Assembly: GCA_902826635.1 (NCBI GenBank)
Contig: CADEFQ010000015.1
Span: forward strand, 1 to 58,238
Source of the DNA: an uncultured Pseudomonadota bacterium
GTDB taxonomy: Bacteria > Pseudomonadota > Gammaproteobacteria > Steroidobacterales > Steroidobacteraceae
DNA: 58,238 nucleotides
Direction: 5' to 3'
Under the pieces are notes generated by a model, which worked only from the letters and a program-made list of their open reading frames with translations, was not told the DNA's origin and did not search any database. Within the stretch, counting starts at the first letter, position 1; every line of letters starts with the position of its first letter. The position numbers and the translations under genes were made by a program. Below, in pieces: positions 58,174-58,238 of this stretch.

Positions 58174-58238
58174 ATGTTTGAACTAATGGACGCATACAGC
58201 CAAAGCGCCGTGATCAAGGTGCTCGGCGTGGGCGGCGG
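58174..58238 (+). CDS. ftsZ: Cell division protein FtsZ (N-terminus, partial)
   Basis: The reading frame MFELMDAYSQSAVIKVLGVG continues to the window edge. MFEL followed by AVIKVxGVGGG is the standard N-terminus of gammaproteobacterial FtsZ, the tubulin-like protein of the division ring. AAAAGGAG at 58159-58166 lies 7 nt before ATG 58174. An ATG at 58169 is out of frame and closes after five codons. About 21 residues are in view. Confidence 0.96.
   Translation, partial: MFELMDAYSQSAVIKVLGVGG

Noticed and set aside
58169-58186. A six-codon mini-ORF (ATG at 58169) overlapping the ftsZ start
   Set aside because: Its ATG is only 2 nt from the ribosome site, while 58174 has proper 7-nt spacing and gives the conserved FtsZ N-terminus. 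A translational leader is possible, but the sequence does not show it.

Overview
The window looks like a piece of chromosome from a GC-rich gammaproteobacterium, and almost all of it is housekeeping DNA. I infer the class from gene order and sequence features. These are petABC followed by sspA-sspB, yraN-lpoA-rsmI-rnpB directly before a complete mra/dcw cluster, ibaG next to murA, the kdsD-kdsC-lptCAB-rpoN-hpf-rapZ series, an FtsZ that begins MFEL, and a PVWY rather than PEWY motif in cytochrome b. An environmental lineage such as Steroidobacterales or Nevskiales is a guess from composition and order. It was not checked against any database.

Layout. 1-2193: a partial exported or membrane protein, a small Myb/SANT-like protein, a TraB/GumN protein and a CpdA-like cAMP phosphodiesterase. 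2314-7763: an O-methyltransferase, then a four-gene minus-strand cluster that encodes a pseudo-receiver/TonB fusion, a membrane CheA-like kinase, a CheY-like regulator and a CheX-like phosphatase. This cluster is the most unusual part of the window. 8023-10764: metK and ahcY of the methyl cycle, with an SAH riboswitch in front of ahcY. 10933-16638: tkt-gap-pgk-pyk. 16640-21118: a penicillin-acylase-family hydrolase coupled to a MoxR ATPase and a CoxE-like VWA protein. 21096-24229: PrxQ-type peroxiredoxin, patatin-like lipase and MgtE. 24331-31343: a YbaY/META lipoprotein, rapZ, hpf, rpoN, lptBAC, kdsC and kdsD. 31391-34046: ibaG, murA and a DegS-like protease. 34142-37792: the cytochrome bc1 operon and sspAB. 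37832-41045: yraN, lpoA and rsmI. 41031-41394: RNase P RNA. 41479-58238: a terminator, promoter and MraZ boxes, then the dcw cluster mraZ-rsmH-ftsL-ftsI-murE-murF-mraY-murD-ftsW-murG-murC-murB-ddl-ftsQ-ftsA and the first codons of ftsZ.

How the genes work together. Much of the window serves the cell envelope. MurA to MurG with MraY and Ddl make lipid II. FtsW and FtsI polymerise and crosslink it under the FtsQ/L/A/Z divisome, and LpoA activates peptidoglycan synthesis from the outer membrane. KdsD and KdsC make Kdo, and LptA/B/C carry LPS outward. A DegS-like protease probably watches envelope stress. PetABC and the glycolytic genes supply energy. MetK and AhcY run the methyl cycle.

Intergenic DNA. 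Four spacers (7917-8011, 24287-24330, 37796-37832, 58034-58144) contain arrays of degenerate heptamers. In three of them the array is followed by its own inverted complement, giving a hairpin. The largest separates ftsA from ftsZ. Genes are packed tightly, with many ATGA or TGATG start/stop overlaps. I saw no tRNA, CRISPR array, insertion sequence or prophage.
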